Shown: positions 37,547-46,907, counted from the stretch's first letter. The stretch: 64,000 bases of DNA from Hyphomicrobiales bacterium (GCA_900470965.1 UCCS01000005.1:3177-67176), one strand, 5' to 3'. A program made the numbers and translations. The notes: generated from the sequence alone by a model not told the origin.

Positions 37547-39292
37547 ATGCATCAGGAAGCGGGACTCATTGCGACGGTAGCCATAAGCTTCGTCTTTGCG
37601 GCGGTTCTTGGCTATTGCGCCGACAGGCTGCGACTGCCGCCACTGGTCGGCTATCTCTTCGCCGGCATTCTCATGGGACCGTTCACACCGGGCTTTGTGG
37701 CTGACACGGAGCTTGCGAGCCAGCTCGCCGAAATGGGCGTGATCCTGCTGATGTTTGGCGTCGGTCTGCATTTCTCCGCATCCGACCTGTTGGCCGTTCG
37801 CGGCATCGCCGTGCCGGGCGCGATTGGCCAGATCCTGTTTGCCACCCTGCTCGGCGTCGGCCTCGGCGAACTCTGGGGCTGGAGCCTCGGCGCCGGCATC
37901 GTCTTCGGCCTCAGCCTTTCGGTTGCCAGTACGGTCGTGCTCCTGAAAGCGCTGGAAGAGCGCAACCTCGTCAATACCGCCGGCGGGCGCGTGGCCGTCG
38001 GCTGGTTGATCGTCGAGGATCTCGCGATGGTACTCGCGCTCGTGCTATTGCCGGCCCTCGCCGAACTTCTGGGCGGGCATGCGAGCGACACTGCCTCGCA
38101 TGGCCTCGACCTGCCGCTTTCGGTCACCATCGCACTCACCTTGCTCAAAGTCGCAGCCTTTGCCGCCATGGCGATCTTCCTTGGGCCGCGCATCGTGCCC
38201 TGGCTTTTGACGCTGATTGCCCGCACCGGCTCGCGTGAACTCTTCACGCTCACCGTGCTCGCCATCGCGCTCGGCATTGCCTTCGGTTCCGCGGCAATCT
38301 TTGGCGTTTCCTTCGCGCTCGGCGCCTTCTTCGCCGGCGTAGTCATGAGCGAATCCCATCTCAGCCATCGCGCCGCCGCCGATTCCCTGCCGCTGCAGAA
38401 TGCCTTCTCGGTGCTGTTTTTCGTTTCCGTCGGCATGCTCTTCGATCCGTCGATCATTGTGCAGCATCCTCTGGCTGTGATCAGTGCTTTGGCACTGATC
38501 ATCGTCGGCAAGGCAATCATCTCTTTCGGTATTGTCGTCCTGTTGCGCTATCCGATCGGCATGGGCCTGACGGCCGCCGGCGGCCTTGCCCAGATCGGCG
38601 AATTCTCCTTCATCCTTGCCGGCCTCGGCGTTTCGCTCGGGCTCCTGCCACATGAAGGACAGGATCTGATCCTTGCCGCCGCAATCCTTTCCATCACGCT
38701 GAACCCGCTCGTCATCTTCGTGGCCGAGAAGCTGAACCGCAAGATCAGGGTGAAATGGCCGCGCCTACATGAAAGCTACGGCCGGAAAAACCAGGACGCC
38801 CTGGCACGGGAATTGGAAAAGATCAGGGCGCTCGGCGAGGAGCGCGCACGCCAGCATCATCTGCGTATCCAGCAGCTGGTCGAGACCTTCCCGCTTTTCT
38901 CCGAAGTTGGCGAGGATGCGCTTGAGGAACTGCTCTTGCTGTTCAACCCCAAACTCGCCTCGCCGGGTGAACGCGTCATCCGCCGTGGCGACCGCGGCGA
39001 CAGCATGTATTTCATCTCCTCCGGCGCGGTGGAGGTGCGGTTGGCAAGCGGCGCGGTGCGGCTTGAGCCCGGCGCCTTCTTCGGCGAAATGGCGCTGCTG
39101 AGCGGCGGACGCCGCACGGCCGATGTCATCGCGGTCGATTTCTGCCAGTTCGAAGTGCTGGAGCGGCGTGACTTCAACATGTTCATGTCTCGCCACCCCA
39201 ACCTTCGCGCCATCGTCAGCGAAATGGCGCGGAAGCGCACCGAAATGAACGTCATGCGCCAGCAGTGGGAAAAATCCATGGACCTGTCGTAA
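37547..39292 (+). CDS. CPA2-family cation:proton antiporter with C-terminal cNMP-binding domain
   Basis: 581 residues from the ATG at 37547, with GAGAGG upstream; the frame is open to 37496. About 12 membrane helices form the Na/H-exchanger-like core (LPPLVGYLFAGILMGPFTPG; GWLIVEDLAMVLALVLLP with the transport Asp pair region). A helical linker, then a cyclic-nucleotide-binding-like domain (about 460-560: GDRGDSMYFISSGAVEVRL; PGAFFGEMALLSGGRRTADV). It resembles KefB/YbaL, with the TrkA-N domain replaced by a cNMP domain. Likely K+ or Na+ export coupled to protons. Confidence 0.92.
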   Translation: MHQEAGLIATVAISFVFAAVLGYCADRLRLPPLVGYLFAGILMGPFTPGFVADTELASQLAEMGVILLMFGVGLHFSASDLLAVRGIAVPGAIGQILFATLLGVGLGELWGWSLGAGIVFGLSLSVASTVVLLKALEERNLVNTAGGRVAVGWLIVEDLAMVLALVLLPALAELLGGHASDTASHGLDLPLSVTIALTLLKVAAFAAMAIFLGPRIVPWLLTLIARTGSRELFTLTVLAIALGIAFGSAAIFGVSFALGAFFAGVVMSESHLSHRAAADSLPLQNAFSVLFFVSVGMLFDPSIIVQHPLAVISALALIIVGKAIISFGIVVLLRYPIGMGLTAAGGLAQIGEFSFILAGLGVSLGLLPHEGQDLILAAAILSITLNPLVIFVAEKLNRKIRVKWPRLHESYGRKNQDALARELEKIRALGEERARQHHLRIQQLVETFPLFSEVGEDALEELLLLFNPKLASPGERVIRRGDRGDSMYFISSGAVEVRLASGAVRLEPGAFFGEMALLSGGRRTADVIAVDFCQFEVLERRDFNMFMSRHPNLRAIVSEMARKRTEMNVMRQQWEKSMDLS

Positions 39293-39313
39293 GCGGTCGG
39301 AGCGCAAACTCGA

Positions 39314-39613
39314 TCACGCCGTCGCCGTTTCATCCAGCTTCGGCCAGTAAAGATCGGAACAAAAATCGGCCGGGATGGGATCGAGGCGGCAGATAGCATC
39401 TGCAGCGAAATCGATCTGCATAGCGAAATATTGGAACGCCGGTGGCATCGGCACGCCGGCTGCTTCCATAATGCGGGAACGGTGATAGCCGCTGGCGTTC
39501 AAACGACGAGCCGCCTCGCGCCTGATATCCTCGCGCTCCGGCCCCCGACCGCTCGCTTGCCTATCCCGCTCCCCTGCGGAACTCAGCCCGCCCTCTATGA
39601 CCCTGAATTTCAT
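39314..39613 (-). CDS. conserved hypothetical protein
   Basis: 99 residues from the ATG at 39613; the longer frame to 39754 is not protein-like. Starts MKFRVIEGG, has a charged region (EREDIRREAARRLNASGYHR) and ends PADFCSDLYWPKLDETATA. No membrane segment. Not recognised. It is convergent with the antiporter gene. Confidence 0.6.
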   Translation of the reverse strand: MKFRVIEGGLSSAGERDRQASGRGPEREDIRREAARRLNASGYHRSRIMEAAGVPMPPAFQYFAMQIDFAADAICRLDPIPADFCSDLYWPKLDETATA

Positions 39614-39812
39614 GACATGCCCGGATTCGTCGAACGACAACCCAGCCTGACGTAGTTTGGCGCTTTTGCCATCCCGCAAGATCTTGGGAGGGAATGCCTG
39701 CATCAGATCACGAAAATTTTCAGCGCGAACGCCGCGAAGGCACAGCCCGAGCATTTACAGCGTCATGATCGCCCCCTAATGCTTTGTGCGTCGCAACAGA
39801 GAAAGGGAACGG

Positions 39813-40403
39813 ATGCTCCGCAGACTTTACGACTGGACCATGTCTCTGGCCTCGAAGAAATCAGCCGAAGTCTGGCTCGCCGTCATCGCCTTCGTCGAAA
39901 GCTCCGTCTTTCTGGTTCCCGCTGATGTGCTCTTCCTGCCGATGGCGCTTGCCAAGCCCGAACGCTCCTATCGCTATGCACTCGTCGCCACTGTCGCATC
40001 GGTGCTGGGCGGCATCGCCGGCTGGGCGCTTGGCTATTTTGCCTACGAAACCGTGGCACGCCCGGTTCTGGAATTCTATGGAAAGCTCGATCAATTCGAG
40101 CAGATGAAATCCTACGTCACTTACGAGACGATCCTGCTGCTGCTCGTCACCTCGGGTCTCGCGCATCTGCCGCCGATCAAGATCGTCACGATTCTATCAG
40201 GCGTCATCCATGTCAGCCTGCCGCTCTTCATCGTTTCGGCGATCATCGCCCGCGGCGCCCGCTTCCTGTTCCTTGCCTGGCTGCTGCGTCGTTACGGCGA
40301 GCCGATCCGCCACTTCATCGAGAAGCGCCTTGGCCAGATCGTCGGCATCGGCGCGGCGGTCGTGATCGTGCTATATATCGCCTACCGATACTTTGCCCAC
40401 TGA
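39813..40403 (+). CDS. YqaA/DedA-like (SNARE-associated) membrane protein
   Basis: 196 residues from the ATG at 39813, with AAAGGGA upstream. Has 4-5 membrane segments and the DedA-like pattern AFVESSVFLVPADVLFLPMA and GGIAGWALGYFAYE. DedA-family proteins support lipid-carrier translocation and envelope homeostasis; the exact role is not readable. The gene is 22 bases upstream of dsbB and probably co-transcribed. Confidence 0.88.
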   Translation: MLRRLYDWTMSLASKKSAEVWLAVIAFVESSVFLVPADVLFLPMALAKPERSYRYALVATVASVLGGIAGWALGYFAYETVARPVLEFYGKLDQFEQMKSYVTYETILLLLVTSGLAHLPPIKIVTILSGVIHVSLPLFIVSAIIARGARFLFLAWLLRRYGEPIRHFIEKRLGQIVGIGAAVVIVLYIAYRYFAH

Positions 40404-40425
40404 GCTAACTTCGCGGAGTTCCGCC

Positions 40426-40941
40426 ATGAATGCCACCACCTCGCCGTTTGCCCGCCCTGGCTTCACCCTCTCGCTGCTGCTTGCCGTTGCCATGGCAGTG
40501 GTCGTCGGAACGGCCCTCGGCTTCCAGTATATTGGCGGCTATATTCCCTGTGCGCTCTGCCTGCTGCAGCGCCAGCCCTATTACTATGGGATTCCGATCG
40601 CGATCGTCGGCGCGGTGGCCGCCCTCATCGGCCTGCCGAACTGGATGACGCGCGCCATCATTCTTGCCGTCGGCATCCTGATGCTCGTCGGCGCCGGCAT
40701 AGGCGTCTATCACGCAGGCGTGGAATGGCACTTCTGGGCAGGCCCGGCCACCTGCTCGACCACCGCAAGCAGCATGACCACCAATGCCGGCGATCTGCTG
40801 GGCGAGCTGAACACGATCAAGGGGCCGTCCTGCACGGATGCGGCACTGCGCGTTCTCGGCCTGTCCTTTGCGGGCTGGAATGTGATCGCAAGCCTGATCC
40901 TCGCAGCCTTCGCCTTCTGGAGCGTGAAGAAGACTGCTTAA
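40426..40941 (+). CDS. dsbB: disulfide bond formation protein B
   Basis: 171 residues from the ATG at 40426, with GGAG 8 bases upstream. Inner-membrane quinone-linked oxidase that re-oxidises DsbA. Four membrane helices; first redox pair PCALCLLQRQPYYYG, second periplasmic pair in PATCSTT and GPSCTDA. Located just downstream of the YqaA-like gene. Confidence 0.9.
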   Translation: MNATTSPFARPGFTLSLLLAVAMAVVVGTALGFQYIGGYIPCALCLLQRQPYYYGIPIAIVGAVAALIGLPNWMTRAIILAVGILMLVGAGIGVYHAGVEWHFWAGPATCSTTASSMTTNAGDLLGELNTIKGPSCTDAALRVLGLSFAGWNVIASLILAAFAFWSVKKTA

Positions 40942-41011
40942 GCGCTTATGGCATGTCCCGCAGAAATGCGCAGCTGACGACTCCGTAAACTAAGGACTTC
41001 GAACCAACGCA

Positions 41012-41569
41012 TCACGGCTGCAGCTCGGTATCCCAGTAGAGGTAGTCGAGCCAGCTGTCATGCAGGTAGTTCGGCGGGAAGAGCCGGCCGTTATTGTGCA
41101 GATCCTGCACGGTCGGCTGGTACGGCTTCTGCGCCGGGAACATGCTTGCCTGCTTCGGAAGCTTGCTGCCCTTGCGCAGATTGCAGGGCGAACAGGCGGC
41201 CACGACATTCTCCCAGGTCGTCTCGCCGCCATGAGCGCGCGGGATGACGTGGTCGAAGGTCAGATCGTCATGAGCGCCGCAATACTGGCACTCGAACCTG
41301 TCGCGCAGGAAGACGTTGAAGCGGGTGAAGGCGGGATTACGGGACGGCTGAACGTAAGTTTTGAGGCACACGACACTCGGCAGCCGCATCGAGAAGCTCG
41401 GTGAGGAAACCTCATGCTCATATTCCGCGATAATGTTCACACGGTCGAGAAATACCGCCTTGATCGCGTCCTGCCAGGACCAGAGCGACAAGGGGTAATA
41501 ACTCAGTGGCCGGTAGTCAGCGTTCAGGACGAGCGCTGGCAGGGCCTGTGGTGAGACTGCAATCGTCAA
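41012..41569 (-). CDS. HNH endonuclease
   Basis: 185 residues. HNH fold with two CxxC zinc pairs: FECQYCGAHDDLTFDHVIPR, then TWENVVAACSPCNLRKG. The His-Asn-His residues are visible in DHVIPRAHGG and WENVV. The start is TTG at 41569 with AGGAGG 5 bases upstream; there is no ATG before the conserved region. This type is common as a chromosomal gene in alphaproteobacteria, with no nearby phage gene here. Its role is unknown. Confidence 0.9.
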   Translation of the reverse strand: MTIAVSPQALPALVLNADYRPLSYYPLSLWSWQDAIKAVFLDRVNIIAEYEHEVSSPSFSMRLPSVVCLKTYVQPSRNPAFTRFNVFLRDRFECQYCGAHDDLTFDHVIPRAHGGETTWENVVAACSPCNLRKGSKLPKQASMFPAQKPYQPTVQDLHNNGRLFPPNYLHDSWLDYLYWDTELQP

Positions 41570-41681
41570 GGAGCCCTCCTGGATCGATTCGGCATCTGCA
41601 CCTGTATATTAGGCCGGTTGTTACAGGATTGTGAAGTCCAATAAATTCAGGGGATAAAGGCAAATTGAGGGAGAGTGTCCG

Positions 41682-42353
41682 TTAGCCGATCGGCAGCACG
41701 TCGCGCCGCGTTTTTGCGGCGTAATAAGCCCAGAAGAGCCGGGCTGCGACCGAACGCCAGGGTGACCAGATTTCCGCAAGCCCTGTAAGTACTTTGGCTT
41801 GCGGGCGTTCAGCGAGACCGAATGCCGCAGCGACCGCCGCCTGAACCGCCACGTCACCCGCCGGAAATACGTCGACATGGCCGCCGCAGAACATCAGATA
41901 GACCTCTGCCGTCCATGGCCCGATTCCTTTCTGAGCCGTCAGTTCTGCGAGCGCTTCGCCAGGCGGTTTCTGGACCAGGGTCTGCAGATTGATTCGTCCG
42001 GATGCGACCGCTTGCGCAATCCGCGTCAGCGTATCGGCCTTGGCGCGCGATAGCCCAAACTCGCGCCAGGCATCGGGATGAAGCAATATGTAGGATTCCG
42101 CACTTAGCAGTCCGCTCGCCGGCTGCATCCGCCGCCAGATCGCCTCGGCGCTGGCGCGCGACACCATCTGCGAAACGATGATATGAGCAAGGCCGGCAAA
42201 GCCCGGCTCGCGCAGCCTCAGCGGGACAGGGCCGGCCTCCCTGGCAATCACCACGAGCCGTGGATCGAGAACAAGGAGAGCGGCAAGCCCCTCTTCAATA
42301 TCCTTTTCATTGCTGATGACCCGCACCTTGCCTCGCGATCGCTTCAAATCCAT
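41682..42353 (-). CDS. DNA-3-methyladenine glycosylase, AlkA-type
   Basis: 223 residues from the ATG at 42353. HhH-GPD superfamily: helix-hairpin-helix KGIGPWTAEVYLMFCGG, then the catalytic Asp in VDVFPAGDVAVQ. It lacks the N-terminal domain of E. coli AlkA, as many short AlkA-like enzymes do. Removes alkylated bases in base excision repair. The ATG is 13 bases from the start of gluQ on the other strand, so each promoter must lie in the neighbouring gene or be very compact. Confidence 0.9.
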   Translation of the reverse strand: MDLKRSRGKVRVISNEKDIEEGLAALLVLDPRLVVIAREAGPVPLRLREPGFAGLAHIIVSQMVSRASAEAIWRRMQPASGLLSAESYILLHPDAWREFGLSRAKADTLTRIAQAVASGRINLQTLVQKPPGEALAELTAQKGIGPWTAEVYLMFCGGHVDVFPAGDVAVQAAVAAAFGLAERPQAKVLTGLAEIWSPWRSVAARLFWAYYAAKTRRDVLPIG

Positions 42354-42366
42354 GCCAGAAGAAAGC

Positions 42367-43248
42367 ATGATCACGACTCCGCGTCAAAAACCCGTCTTCC
42401 GTTTCGCCCCGAGCCCCAATGGGCCTCTGCATCTCGGTCACGCGCTGTCGGCTTTCCTGAACGACAACATGGCCAGAGCCGCAGACGGACGGCTGCTGCT
42501 GCGTATCGAAGACATCGATCTGACGCGCTGCACACCCGAATTCGAGGCCGGCATCTACGCCGATCTCGAGTGGCTGGGCATTGAATGGGAACAGCCGGTC
42601 CGTCGCCAGCAGAAACATTTTTCCGAATACCAGGCAGCCCTTCATTCTCTGATTGAACGCGGACTGGTCTATCCCTCCTTCCTGACGCGCGGCGAGGTCA
42701 AAACACGCGTCGCTGCCTATGAGAGAATGGGTGAGTCCTGGCCGCGCGACCCGGATGGCACGCCGCACTATCCAGCCGACGACCGTGACCGCAGCGACGA
42801 AGAACGCAATACGATGCTGGTCTCCGGTCTCAAACATGCATGGCGGCTCAACATGAACAGGGCACTGGATCTGATCGGCGAACCGCTGTTTTGGACGGAG
42901 ACCGGCGATGAACGAAAGGGCGAAATCCTGGCCGAGCCCGCCGCTTGGGGCGACGTAGTTCTCTCACGCTCGGATGCCCCCTCCAGCTACCATCTCTCCG
43001 TCGTCATCGATGATGCGCTGCAGGGCGTGACCCATGTTGTGCGCGGCCTTGACCTCTTCCACGCCACCTCGGTGCACAGGCTGCTGCAGAACCTGCTCAA
43101 CCTGCCGCAGCCCGTCTACCACCATCATCGCCTCGTCGTGGATACAGATGGCCGAAAGCTATCCAAGAGCGAGGGCGATACCGGCCTTGCGGAACTGCGT
43201 GCCACAGGGCTGTCAGCTGCCGATATTCGCCGTCTTGTCGGACTTTGA
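42367..43248 (+). CDS. gluQ: glutamyl-Q tRNA(Asp) synthetase
   Basis: 293 residues from the ATG at 42367; the frame is open to 42310. A truncated GluRS that attaches glutamate to queuosine in tRNA-Asp. The HIGH-like motif is FAPSPNGPLHLGHALSA and the KMSKS-like motif is GRKLSKSEGD. There is no anticodon-binding domain, as expected. The zinc-binding cysteines seen in E. coli GluQ are not obvious. Its last 36 bases overlap the 3' end of the convergent BrkB gene. Confidence 0.92.
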   Translation: MITTPRQKPVFRFAPSPNGPLHLGHALSAFLNDNMARAADGRLLLRIEDIDLTRCTPEFEAGIYADLEWLGIEWEQPVRRQQKHFSEYQAALHSLIERGLVYPSFLTRGEVKTRVAAYERMGESWPRDPDGTPHYPADDRDRSDEERNTMLVSGLKHAWRLNMNRALDLIGEPLFWTETGDERKGEILAEPAAWGDVVLSRSDAPSSYHLSVVIDDALQGVTHVVRGLDLFHATSVHRLLQNLLNLPQPVYHHHRLVVDTDGRKLSKSEGDTGLAELRATGLSAADIRRLVGL

Positions 43249-44184
43249 ATCAGCGGCGTGGTCACGTCCGACCACCGAGAAGGTTCGCGAGAAATTGCGC
43301 AGCACTCGGAACTTCATGAGTGCCGCATTGATCTCCGCGCCGACGATGAAGATGACACCCACCATGTAGAGAAAGATCAGCACGATCATGACCGATGCCA
43401 GGCCGGCATAGGTAGCCGTGTAATTGGCGAAGGTCGCAAGATAATAGGCAAAGATCAGCGCGCCGACGAGCCAGAGCACCAAGGTCAGAAACACGCCCGG
43501 AACGACGTCGAAAACGCGACGCTTGCCGGCGGGCAACCAGAGATGGACGACAAGCAGGGCAATCGTCAGCATGACGAGCGTGCCATAAATGCGCCAGCTG
43601 AAAACAATTTCGAGTGTGTCGACGATAATGGGCAACCATTGACGGATCGTGACGGGAAGCCATTCGAGCGTGTCGTTATGCAGCAGCCAGTCGCGCGCAT
43701 AATCAAGACCAACAGGAACTGCCACAAGCAGAATGCTGATGGCCGCAAAGATGATCACGGCGATGAGCACATAGCCAAGGCTCGCAAGGCGCGTAAGGTA
43801 CCAGGGCCGCGTCTCCTGCACGCGATAGGCACGATTCAACGAGATTCTGAGCGCCTCGACACCGTTCGAGGCGAAATAGGCAGCTGCAAGCACCGAGATG
43901 GTCAGCAGCCCGCCGCGAGGGATCGTCAACACCTGCACGACCTGGTCGGCCAGCGGCTTGGCGATGGCTTCCGGCCATGTATCAAAGATCAGATGGATGG
44001 CCGTGGTGGAAAACTGGTCGGCACCAAGAAAATTGGCAAGCGCAGTGCCGAAGATCAGGAAGGGAAAGACCGCAAGCAGAGTGGAAAGCGCCACATGGCT
44101 TGCCATGGCAAAGCCGTCGTCCTCGATGAGATGGCAGATGGCATCGTAGACCACATCATAGAGCGTGCGCAGGAATTTCGGCAT
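43213..44184 (-). CDS. YihY/BrkB family membrane protein
   Basis: 323 residues, six or more membrane helices, with the family pattern HVALSTLLAVFPFLIFG, NGVEALRISLNRAYRVQETR and TYAGLASVMIVLIFLYM. Once thought to be RNase BN; its function is unknown. The C-terminal tail (VVGRDHAADSKSDKTANIGS) is encoded within the 3' end of gluQ on the other strand. It is divergent from the SDR gene. Confidence 0.92.
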   Translation of the reverse strand: MPKFLRTLYDVVYDAICHLIEDDGFAMASHVALSTLLAVFPFLIFGTALANFLGADQFSTTAIHLIFDTWPEAIAKPLADQVVQVLTIPRGGLLTISVLAAAYFASNGVEALRISLNRAYRVQETRPWYLTRLASLGYVLIAVIIFAAISILLVAVPVGLDYARDWLLHNDTLEWLPVTIRQWLPIIVDTLEIVFSWRIYGTLVMLTIALLVVHLWLPAGKRRVFDVVPGVFLTLVLWLVGALIFAYYLATFANYTATYAGLASVMIVLIFLYMVGVIFIVGAEINAALMKFRVLRNFSRTFSVVGRDHAADSKSDKTANIGS

Positions 44185-44252
44185 TCAGCTTCCCAATTGT
44201 ATCCTTCCTGCGAATATGGGAAACGAGTCCCACTTTGTACAGGAATCATTGA

Positions 44253-45086
44253 ATGGCCGATCAGCGCACCATCGTCGTGACCGGATGCTCTTCCGGCATC
44301 GGCGCCTATTGCGCGCGCGCCCTGAAAGCGGACGGCTGGCGTGTCTTCGCCACAGTGCGCAAGGTGGAGGATCTGTCGTCGCTTGAAGCAGACGGCATCG
44401 AAGCTTTCCTGATGGACTACACACAGCCTGAGACGATCTCGGCACTGGTGGGTGCAGTGGCCGAGCGCAGCGGAGGCAGGATCGATGCACTGTTCAACAA
44501 TGGCGCCTATGGGCAGCCGGGAGCGGTGGAAGATCTGTCGACGCAGGCGCTGCGCGACCAGTTCGAGACCAATGTTTTTGGCTGGCACGAGCTGACCAGG
44601 CTGGTCATTCCCTTCATGCGCCGGCGCGGCCAGGGCCGCATCGTGCAATGTTCCTCGATTCTCGGCCTCCTGCCCTACCGCTATCGCGGCGCCTACACGG
44701 CGTCGAAATTCGCGCTCGAAGGCTTGAGCATCACCCTGCGCATGGAACTGCAGGGAAACGGCATTCATGTGAGCCTGATTGAGCCGGGACCGATCACCAG
44801 CCGCTTTACGGCAAACGCGCTGGCAAAGATCAAAGAACATGTCGACCTGGAAAACTCGCCCCATGCGGTCGAATACCGCAGACAGCTTGCCCGCCTTGAA
44901 GGCTCAGGTCCGGTCAACCGCCACAAACTTGGCCCCGAGGCGGTCTATGCAGTATTGACGCGTGCATTGAACTCGAAAAATCCGAAGCCACATTATCCCG
45001 TAACGATTCCGGCTAAACAGGGCATATTGTTGAAGAGGCTGCTTCCGGCCAATCTCTTCTACCGCCTGATGCGCTGGACGGACTGA
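44253..45086 (+). CDS. SDR family short-chain dehydrogenase
   Basis: 277 residues. Classical SDR: cofactor motif TGCSSGIGAYCARAL, structural NNGAYG, catalytic Ser in CSSILGLLP and YTASK with Tyr and Lys, then PGPI. NAD(P)H-dependent oxidoreductase of unknown substrate. 18 bases upstream of the small HIG1-like gene, so the four genes to 46724 may be one operon. Confidence 0.93.
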   Translation: MADQRTIVVTGCSSGIGAYCARALKADGWRVFATVRKVEDLSSLEADGIEAFLMDYTQPETISALVGAVAERSGGRIDALFNNGAYGQPGAVEDLSTQALRDQFETNVFGWHELTRLVIPFMRRRGQGRIVQCSSILGLLPYRYRGAYTASKFALEGLSITLRMELQGNGIHVSLIEPGPITSRFTANALAKIKEHVDLENSPHAVEYRRQLARLEGSGPVNRHKLGPEAVYAVLTRALNSKNPKPHYPVTIPAKQGILLKRLLPANLFYRLMRWTD

Positions 45087-45104
45087 AGAAGAAAAGAGAC
45101 TGCC

Positions 45105-45308
45105 ATGTCCACAGTCACCTATGTCATCGCGATCATCGTCATGGGCCTCGTCGCTCTTGTGTTGATCCGCGGCCTGTTCAACATGATGAAAGGTGGCGAT
45201 GCGAACCTTTCCAACAAGCTGATGCAGCTGCGCGTGCTGCTGCAGGCGATCGCCGTCGTCCTGATCATGCTGACGCTCTGGCTGACCGGCGGCGGACGCC
45301 CGAGCTGA
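45105..45308 (+). CDS. small twin-transmembrane protein, HIG1-like
   Basis: 67 residues with two membrane helices (about 4-24 and 44-62) separated by a loop MMKGGDANLSNKLMQLRVLL, which is the HIG_1_N pattern. In mitochondria relatives assist respiratory complexes; in bacteria the role is not established. It sits 14 bases upstream of the adenosyltransferase. Confidence 0.88.
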   Translation: MSTVTYVIAIIVMGLVALVLIRGLFNMMKGGDANLSNKLMQLRVLLQAIAVVLIMLTLWLTGGGRPS

Positions 45309-45322
45309 TCTGCGAGCCGCCG

Positions 45323-45901
45323 ATGGTAAAGCTCAACAAGATCTACACCAGAACCGGCGATGACGGCACGACCGCGTTGGTCTCCGGTCCACGCCGCGCC
45401 AAGCACGACCTGCGCGTCGAGGCCTACGGAACCATCGACGAAACCAATTCGGCCATCGGCGTCGCAAGGCTGCATACGGCAGACCTGGCCGAACTCGACG
45501 CCATGCTGGCGCTGATCCAGAACGACCTCTTCGATCTCGGCGCCGATCTCGCCACGCCTGAAACCGCTGAGCCGCCGGCTTACGAGCCGCTGCGCATCGT
45601 CGAAAGCCAGGTCACACGGCTGGAGCAGGATATCGACGGGCTGAATGCCGACCTGCAGCCGCTGAAATCCTTCGTTTTGCCCGGCGGCAGCGCTGCGGCC
45701 GCCCATCTGCACCTCGCCCGCACGATCGCGCGCCGCGCCGAACGGCTGATGGTGGCGCTTGCCCGAAGCGACGGAGAAATCGTCAACGCCGCAGCACTCC
45801 AATACGTCAACCGCCTCTCGGATTTCCTGTTCGTAGCCGCCCGTCATGCAAATAATGGTGGCAAGGCAGATGTGCTTTGGGTTCCCGGAAAAAACAGGTA
45901 G
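45323..45901 (+). CDS. cob(I)alamin adenosyltransferase, PduO type
   Basis: 192 residues. Makes adenosylcobalamin from ATP and cob(I)alamin. Typical elements: N-terminal YTRTGDDGTTALVSG ATP loop, VEAYGTIDETNSAIG, and the RRAERLMVAL motif near residue 140, then YVNRLSDFLFVAAR. Ends in WVPGKNR. The rhomboid gene starts 37 bases after its stop. Confidence 0.94.
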   Translation: MVKLNKIYTRTGDDGTTALVSGPRRAKHDLRVEAYGTIDETNSAIGVARLHTADLAELDAMLALIQNDLFDLGADLATPETAEPPAYEPLRIVESQVTRLEQDIDGLNADLQPLKSFVLPGGSAAAAHLHLARTIARRAERLMVALARSDGEIVNAAALQYVNRLSDFLFVAARHANNGGKADVLWVPGKNR

Positions 45902-45938
45902 GTTCGCAGCCGTCACGATCGCCCGGGGGCAGGCCTTC

Positions 45939-46724
45939 ATGTTCATACCGCTGCACGATGCCAATACGCTGAAACACATTAAGGTTCAGTGGGTCACACT
46001 CGGCCTGATGGCGGCAAACATAGCCGCCTGGATCTTCACGGCAGTCGAAAGCGATCAGGTCGCGCAGGCGGCAACCATCGGCCTCGGCTATATCCCGGCT
46101 ATCATCTTCGGCCATGCGATGCTGGCGCCGGGACTGGAGATCGTGCCGGAAGCCGCTACGTACATCACCTATTCCTTCATCCATACGAGCTTCTGGCATC
46201 TTGCCGGCAACATGATCTTCCTCTGGGTCTTCGGCGACAATGTCGAGGATGCAATGGGACATCTGCGCTTCCTCGTCTTCTACCTCGCCTGCGCTGCGGC
46301 CGGTGCCCTTTGCCACGGCCTGCTGTCGACGACATCGGAAGCGCCCCTCGTCGGTGCATCGGGCGCAATTTCCGGCGTGGTGGCGGCCTATCTGATGCTG
46401 CATCCGCGCGTGCGGGTCTGGGTGCTGGTCTTCTTCCGCGTGCCACTACCGCTACCGGCCTTCATCCCACTCCTGCTCTGGGTTGGTCAGCAGTTTTTCA
46501 TGCTGCTGATCGATCCTGACGGGAATGTCTCGTGGGGCGCGCATGTCGGCGGCATTATCGCTGGCGCCCTGCTCATTTTCATCCTGCGCCGGCCAGGCGT
46601 GCCGCTCTTCGACCGGCAGATCGTCACACCACGTGCCGTTCGCGATCGGCCGGTCCCCATCCGTGTCACCGCCTCCGGCATGCCCGTGCCGCCGCGCCTG
46701 CCCTGGGGACGGGACAAGCTTTAA
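45939..46724 (+). CDS. rhomboid family intramembrane serine protease
   Basis: 261 residues from the ATG at 45939; the longer frame to 45846 overlaps the adenosyltransferase. Six or seven helices. The catalytic Ser is in GASGAISGVVAAYLML and the catalytic His in WGAHVGGIIAGALL. Typical bacterial rhomboid features HTSFWHLAGNMIFLWVFGD are also present. Substrate unknown. Confidence 0.9.
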   Translation: MFIPLHDANTLKHIKVQWVTLGLMAANIAAWIFTAVESDQVAQAATIGLGYIPAIIFGHAMLAPGLEIVPEAATYITYSFIHTSFWHLAGNMIFLWVFGDNVEDAMGHLRFLVFYLACAAAGALCHGLLSTTSEAPLVGASGAISGVVAAYLMLHPRVRVWVLVFFRVPLPLPAFIPLLLWVGQQFFMLLIDPDGNVSWGAHVGGIIAGALLIFILRRPGVPLFDRQIVTPRAVRDRPVPIRVTASGMPVPPRLPWGRDKL

Positions 46725-46752
46725 TATTGACGTGAACGTAAACGTTAATATA
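46723..46752. promoter_or_regulatory. inverted repeat ahead of etfBA
   Basis: The arms AATATTGACGT and ACGTTAATATA pair across GAACGTAA, with a nested AACGTAAACGTT. This lies about 155-185 bases before the etfB start. It resembles MerR-type operators (ACGT half-sites), such as those of branched-chain amino-acid catabolism regulators, but the regulator is only a guess. The left arm sits right at the end of the rhomboid gene. Confidence 0.45.
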
Positions 46753-46907
46753 TTGCCATCCAAATCGGCTGGCTGCGTCACGGAAGCGTTGTATTTGGAG
46801 GAAAAACGCGTATCCATGTCGCCATTCGACAATCGGAGCAGCGTCCAAGCGCGCATTTTCCCAGAAGTCTCTGTTGAAGGCCCATCTCTGTTCGAAGGAA
46901 GGACCCC

